From: Alphaproteobacteria bacterium
GTDB lineage: Bacteria; Pseudomonadota; Alphaproteobacteria; JAEULC01
Assembly: GCA_020851015.1 (NCBI GenBank)
Contig: JADZDN010000177.1
Span: 1 to 32,867 of the forward strand
DNA: 32,867 bases
Reading direction: 5' to 3'
The first letter of the stretch is position 1, and every line of letters starts with the position of its first letter. Both the position numbers and the translations under genes were made by a program. Below the pieces are notes generated by a model, which did no database searches, was not told where the DNA came from, and worked only from the letters and a program-made list of their open reading frames with translations. Positions 29,886 to 32,867 of this stretch are shown one piece after another.

Positions 29886-30905
29886 TCAGAACGGCAGCGC
29901 GGCGGCAGGGCGCACCTCGCCGATGCGCAAGCCCGCCACGTTGCTGAGCGGCGCCGTTTCCAGCTCGCGCGCGCCGGCGATGCCCAGGCGTTCGAGCACG
30001 GCGGCCAGCGCGATCTGCGCGGCGCGCGACGCGCCGTCCTGGATCTTGATGCAGACGCCGAGGCCCTGCCTGGGCAGCGCCGCCATGTAGACGCCCTCGG
30101 CCCCGGTCTTGGCGACGACCTGGTCGCCCAGCGCGGTCATCAGCCGCGTGCAGAACCGCCCCGTGCCGGCGACGAAGAACGGCTCGCGCGTCATGGCCTG
30201 GCGGATGCGCTGGATCGCGGCGACGCGCGTGAGCGAAAGCCCGCTGGAATCGGCCATGCGCGCCATCGCCAGGGCCAAGCGGTCAAGCGGAATGCCGACC
30301 ACGGGAATGCCGCAGCCGTCGATCCCCTTGGGCCCGCCCCCGAGGTCGACGCCGCACAGGTCCTGCAGCCCCTTCAGCACGGTCTGCTGCACCTTGTGGT
30401 CGGCGCGGATATAGCCCTTGGTCGGCCAGCCCATGTGCTTGGCGAGCGTCAGGAAGCCGGTGTGCTTGCCCGAGCAGTTGTTGTGCAGCTGGGTCACCTG
30501 GCCGTTCGCGCGGAACAGCGCCTGGGCCGAGGCCTCGTGGCTGGGCGGGTGCGCGCCGCATTCCAGGTCGTCGACCGTGCAGCCGATGCGCCCGAGCCAT
30601 CTCAGCACCGCCGCCACGTGCCGCGTCTCGCCGCCGTGCGAGGCGCAGGCCAGCGCCACCTCCTGGTCGGATAGCTGGTAATGCTCGGCGGCGCCGGATT
30701 CGACCAGGGCCAAGGCCTGGATCGGCTTGATCGCCGAGCGCGGGTAGATCGGCTGGGCGATGTCGCCGCAGCCCAGCGCCACCTTGCCCTTGGCGTCGAG
30801 CACGGCCACCGCGCCGGCATGGCGGCTCTCCACCATCGTGCCGCGCGTCACCTCGACCAGGATCGGCTGGGTGGTCACGTCGCGGCGCTGCATCGTCACG
30901 GTCAT
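29886..30905 (-). CDS. Class 3 (Rhizobium etli-type) L-asparaginase
   Basis: Hydrolyses L-asparagine to aspartate and ammonia. The 339-residue protein from ATG 30905 carries the full class 3 active site in order: Ser57 and Lys60 (SAIK, an S-x-x-K motif), Ser89 (CASHGGE), Cys144 and Lys147 (NNCSGKH), Asp196 and Cys198 (DGCGIP). These align, at a constant offset of nine, with Ser48, Lys51, Ser80, Cys135, Lys138, Asp187 and Cys189 of the R. etli enzyme ReAV, where the two cysteines bind zinc. It is not an E. coli type I/II enzyme. An ATG 12 bases later is an alternative start. No signal peptide is seen. Confidence 0.93.
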   Translation of the reverse strand: MTVTMQRRDVTTQPILVEVTRGTMVESRHAGAVAVLDAKGKVALGCGDIAQPIYPRSAIKPIQALALVESGAAEHYQLSDQEVALACASHGGETRHVAAVLRWLGRIGCTVDDLECGAHPPSHEASAQALFRANGQVTQLHNNCSGKHTGFLTLAKHMGWPTKGYIRADHKVQQTVLKGLQDLCGVDLGGGPKGIDGCGIPVVGIPLDRLALAMARMADSSGLSLTRVAAIQRIRQAMTREPFFVAGTGRFCTRLMTALGDQVVAKTGAEGVYMAALPRQGLGVCIKIQDGASRAAQIALAAVLERLGIAGARELETAPLSNVAGLRIGEVRPAAALPF

Positions 30906-30970
30906 TCTCACTACCCCGGAATTGAACCCGCACCTTGCCCCCGGCCGCAAGGCGATGCAAGGTGCCGGAA

Positions 30971-31525
30971 ATGCGCGGGTATTTCGGCATCGGGGTCGAG
31001 GGCATCAGCAAGCCGGGCAATCTGGGCGCGCTGTTCCGCTCGGCGCATGCCTTCGGCGCCAGCTTCGTGTTCACGATCGGCGCGTCCTACCGCCGCAACG
31101 CCGCCGACACCACCGACGCGCCGGCAAACCTGCCGTTCTACGAGTTCGCCGATCTCGACGCGCTGCGCCTGCCTTCGGGCTGCGCGCTGGTGGGCATCGA
31201 GTTCCGCGACGACGCGACCGAGTTGCCCAGCTTCCGCCACCCCCGCACCGCGGCCTATGTGCTGGGGCCGGAGCGCGGGTCGCTGTCGGCGCGGCTGGTC
31301 GACTGCTGCGACCATGTCGTGAAGATCCCGACCCGGCTCTGCGTCAACCTGTCGGTCGCCGGCGCCATCGTAATGTACGACCGGCTGCTGTCGGCCGGCC
31401 GCTTCGCCGAGCGCCCGGTCACCCCGGGCGGCGCCACCGCCCCCCTGCCCCCGCCGGTCTTCGGCGACGTGGTGGTCCGCCGGGGCGGGCGGAAAGTGCC
31501 GCTAGGCAAGGCCAAATCGGGCTGA
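30971..31525 (+). CDS. TrmH/SpoU-family RNA 2'-O-methyltransferase
   Basis: SAM-dependent RNA methylase with the SPOUT knot, 184 residues. Motif 1 is GISKPGNLGALFRSAHAFGASFVF, with the conserved N-x-G-x-x-x-R; motif 2 is YVLGPERGSLSARLVDCCDHVVKIPT, with the G-x-E-x-x-G; motif 3 is LCVNLSVAGAIVMYDR, the N-L-S-x-A loop. The three together are diagnostic. The ATG at 30971 is preferred because it opens the knot at once; the longer frame has a basic extension. A proline-rich tail ends in RGGRKVPLGKAKSG. It is divergent from the asparaginase across 65 bases. The RNA target (tRNA or rRNA) is not determined. Confidence 0.9.
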   Translation: MRGYFGIGVEGISKPGNLGALFRSAHAFGASFVFTIGASYRRNAADTTDAPANLPFYEFADLDALRLPSGCALVGIEFRDDATELPSFRHPRTAAYVLGPERGSLSARLVDCCDHVVKIPTRLCVNLSVAGAIVMYDRLLSAGRFAERPVTPGGATAPLPPPVFGDVVVRRGGRKVPLGKAKSG

Positions 31526-31534
31526 GCGGACGGT

Positions 31535-31563
31535 TTGCGGTTGCCGCCGCGAACCCCTATATG
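31535..31563 (+). promoter_or_regulatory. Candidate promoter giving a leaderless rlmN transcript
   Basis: TTGCGG (31535-31540) and TATATG (31558-31563) are spaced by 17 bases; the expected start is seven to eight bases after the -10, at 31570-31571, which coincides with the ATG at 31571. No Shine-Dalgarno precedes the ATG, in agreement with leaderless translation. Confidence 0.5.
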
Positions 31564-31570
31564 AACGCCC

Positions 31571-32713
31571 ATGAGCGCCGAGAAACACGCCCTGATGGCC
31601 GCGCCCGGCAACAGCCGGGACGACGGCCGGACCGAACTCGTGGGATTGAGCCGCGAGCAGCTTGGCGCCGCCTTCGCCCAACTCGGCCTGCCGCCGTTCC
31701 GCGCGCGGCAGGTCTGGCACTGGGTCTATCATCGCGGCGAGACCGACTTCGAGAAGATGACCACCCTGTCCAAGGACCTGCGCAAGGTCCTGGCCGAGCA
31801 GTTCGCCGTGTCGCGCCCGGCCGTCGCGCGCGGCCAGAAGTCGCTCGACGGAACGCAGAAATGGCTGCTGAAGATGCCGGACGGCCAGGAGGTGGAGTGC
31901 GTCCATATCCCCGAGGACGACCGCGGCGCGCTGTGCGTGTCGAGCCAGGTGGGCTGCACGCTGACCTGCCGCTTCTGCCATACCGGCACGCAGCGCCTGG
32001 TGCGCAACCTGGCAGCCGGCGAAATCGTCGGCCAGGTGATGCACGCGCGCGACCAGCTCGGCGAATGGCCCTCCCCGGCCGAAGGCAGGCTCCTGTCCAA
32101 CATCGTCATGATGGGCATGGGCGAGCCGCTCTACAATTACGACAACGTGGCCCAGGCGCTGAAGATCGTGATGGACAACGAGGGCATCGCGATTTCGCGC
32201 CGGCGCATCACCCTGTCCACCGCCGGCGTCGTGCCGATGATAAAGCGCTGCGGCGCCGAGCTGGGCGTGAAGCTGGCGATCAGCCTGCACGCGGTGACCG
32301 ACGAGATCCGCGACAGGATCGTGCCGCTGAACCGCAAGTACCCGATCGCCGAGCTGCTGCAGGCCTGCCGCGAGTATCCCGGCGCCACCAACGCGCGGCG
32401 CATCACGTTCGAATACATCATGCTGAAGGACGTCAACGATAGCCTGGCCGACGCCCGGGCGCTGGTGCGCCTCATCCAGGGCATCCCGGCCAAGGTCAAC
32501 CTGATCCCCTTCAACGCCTGGCCGGGCGCGCCGTTCGAATGCTCGACCGACCGGCAAATCGAGAAGTTCGCGCGCATCGTCAACGACGCGGGCTACGCCA
32601 GCCCGGTGCGCACCCCCCGCGGCCGCGACATCCTGGCCGCCTGCGGCCAGCTCAAGTCCGACAGCGTGAAGCAGCGCCGCGCCGCCACGGGCGAGGCGCC
32701 GGCGGCGGCGTAG
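31571..32713 (+). CDS. rlmN: Dual-specificity 23S rRNA / tRNA m2A methyltransferase
   Basis: Radical SAM enzyme that methylates C2 of A2503 in 23S rRNA and of A37 in several tRNAs. In 380 residues the 4Fe-4S motif C-x3-C-x2-C is Cys129, Cys133, Cys136 (GCTLTCRFC), and the methylation pair is Cys122 and Cys358 ([13 protein letters not shown]). [14 protein letters not shown], the SAM-binding ITLSTAG and LIPFNAWPG are standard. The start at 31571 coincides with a predicted promoter start, so the mRNA is likely leaderless. The C-terminal tail is short and alanine-rich. It is a single gene, with a repeat 77 bases after the stop. Confidence 0.97.
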   Translation: MSAEKHALMAAPGNSRDDGRTELVGLSREQLGAAFAQLGLPPFRARQVWHWVYHRGETDFEKMTTLSKDLRKVLAEQFAVSRPAVARGQKSLDGTQKWLLKMPDGQEVECVHIPEDDRGALCVSSQVGCTLTCRFCHTGTQRLVRNLAAGEIVGQVMHARDQLGEWPSPAEGRLLSNIVMMGMGEPLYNYDNVAQALKIVMDNEGIAISRRRITLSTAGVVPMIKRCGAELGVKLAISLHAVTDEIRDRIVPLNRKYPIAELLQACREYPGATNARRITFEYIMLKDVNDSLADARALVRLIQGIPAKVNLIPFNAWPGAPFECSTDRQIEKFARIVNDAGYASPVRTPRGRDILAACGQLKSDSVKQRRAATGEAPAAA

Positions 32714-32789
32714 CGAGGTGGTCGTCATGGCCGGGCTTGACCCACGGCTGTCCGGCTCGCGTCGGACGATGCGCACTTCATTTTGTGTC

Positions 32790-32812
32790 CCCCCTCCCCT
32801 GGCGGGAGGGGG
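32790..32812. repeat. G/C hairpin repeat after rlmN
   Basis: CCCCCTCCC (32790-32798) and GGGAGGGGG (32804-32812) form a perfect 9-bp stem with loop CTGGC. The arms equal those of the element at 2237-2310 apart from their order, so this is another copy of the same dispersed repeat. The rest of 32714-32867 shows no gene. Confidence 0.7.
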
Positions 32813-32867
32813 TAGGGGAAGGGGGCGTCGCGTTTTCGCGCGATCGGCCGCGCGGCGTGGATCGAGC

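Noticed and set aside
1..32867. CRISPR array, insertion sequence, prophage or toxin-antitoxin genes
   Set aside because: No regularly spaced repeats, transposase or integrase motifs, phage structural genes or toxin pairs were found.

Overview
This is a GC-rich (roughly two-thirds G+C by eye), densely coded chromosomal window from a Gram-negative bacterium, most probably an alphaproteobacterium. Supporting signs are the DUF2336 and DUF1127 proteins, Flp/TadE/TadG pilus-type proteins, a GcvA-like LysR regulator, an Entner-Doudoroff aldolase, a class 3 (Rhizobium etli type) asparaginase, and a candidate alpha-r8/MmgR small RNA. I cannot name the genus. No phage, insertion sequence, CRISPR array, rRNA or tRNA was found. 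Most long reading frames opposite the genes listed are artefacts of the GC-rich third codon position.

Region 1 (1-8115, minus strand) is one catabolic operon read right to left: DeoR-type regulator, DUF1537 four-carbon acid-sugar kinase, PdxA-family dehydrogenase, Ldh-family oxidoreductase, HpcH/HpaI aldolase, periplasmic binding protein, two permeases of the polar amino acid ABC type, and a beta-hydroxyacid dehydrogenase cut by the window edge. Several genes overlap by ATGA or similar. No ATPase is present in the window. The enzymes suggest that an imported hydroxy acid or acid sugar is phosphorylated and oxidised, with a side branch through aldol cleavage.

Region 2 (8196-12422) holds a GNAT plus NTF2-fold pair, a large TPR/glycosyltransferase protein with an internal domain duplication, and an RraA-like aldolase. 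Region 3 (12523-17351) holds surface-pilus accessory genes: a TadG-like VWA protein divergent from a TadE and a second TadE-like protein, followed by a DUF2336 protein and a small secreted protein. Region 4 (17470-20188) is a plus-strand operon of TerC, universal stress protein, KDG kinase and KDPG aldolase, preceded by a perfect palindrome of GntR type. A porin and glucose-6-phosphate isomerase follow on the minus strand.

Region 5 (23373-27544) contains an exported SH3 protein, the candidate MmgR-type small RNA, a tandem pair of exported proteins sharing an unrecognised C-terminal motif, a small ORF with a strong ribosome binding site, a lone Flp pilin, a LysR regulator, a DUF1127 protein and a DinB-like protein. 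Region 6 (27507-32867) is housekeeping: methyltransferase, quinone oxidoreductase, class 3 asparaginase, SpoU-type RNA methylase and rlmN. G/C-rich REP-like palindromes lie at 2223-2323, 12431-12509, 28764-28890 and 32790-32812.

The most interesting items are the mixed acid-sugar/amino-acid-transporter operon, the paralogous exported pair with the shared RRP-IN-LENR motif, the duplicated TPR-glycosyltransferase, the TadE with two calcium-loop-like motifs, and the candidate MmgR RNA.
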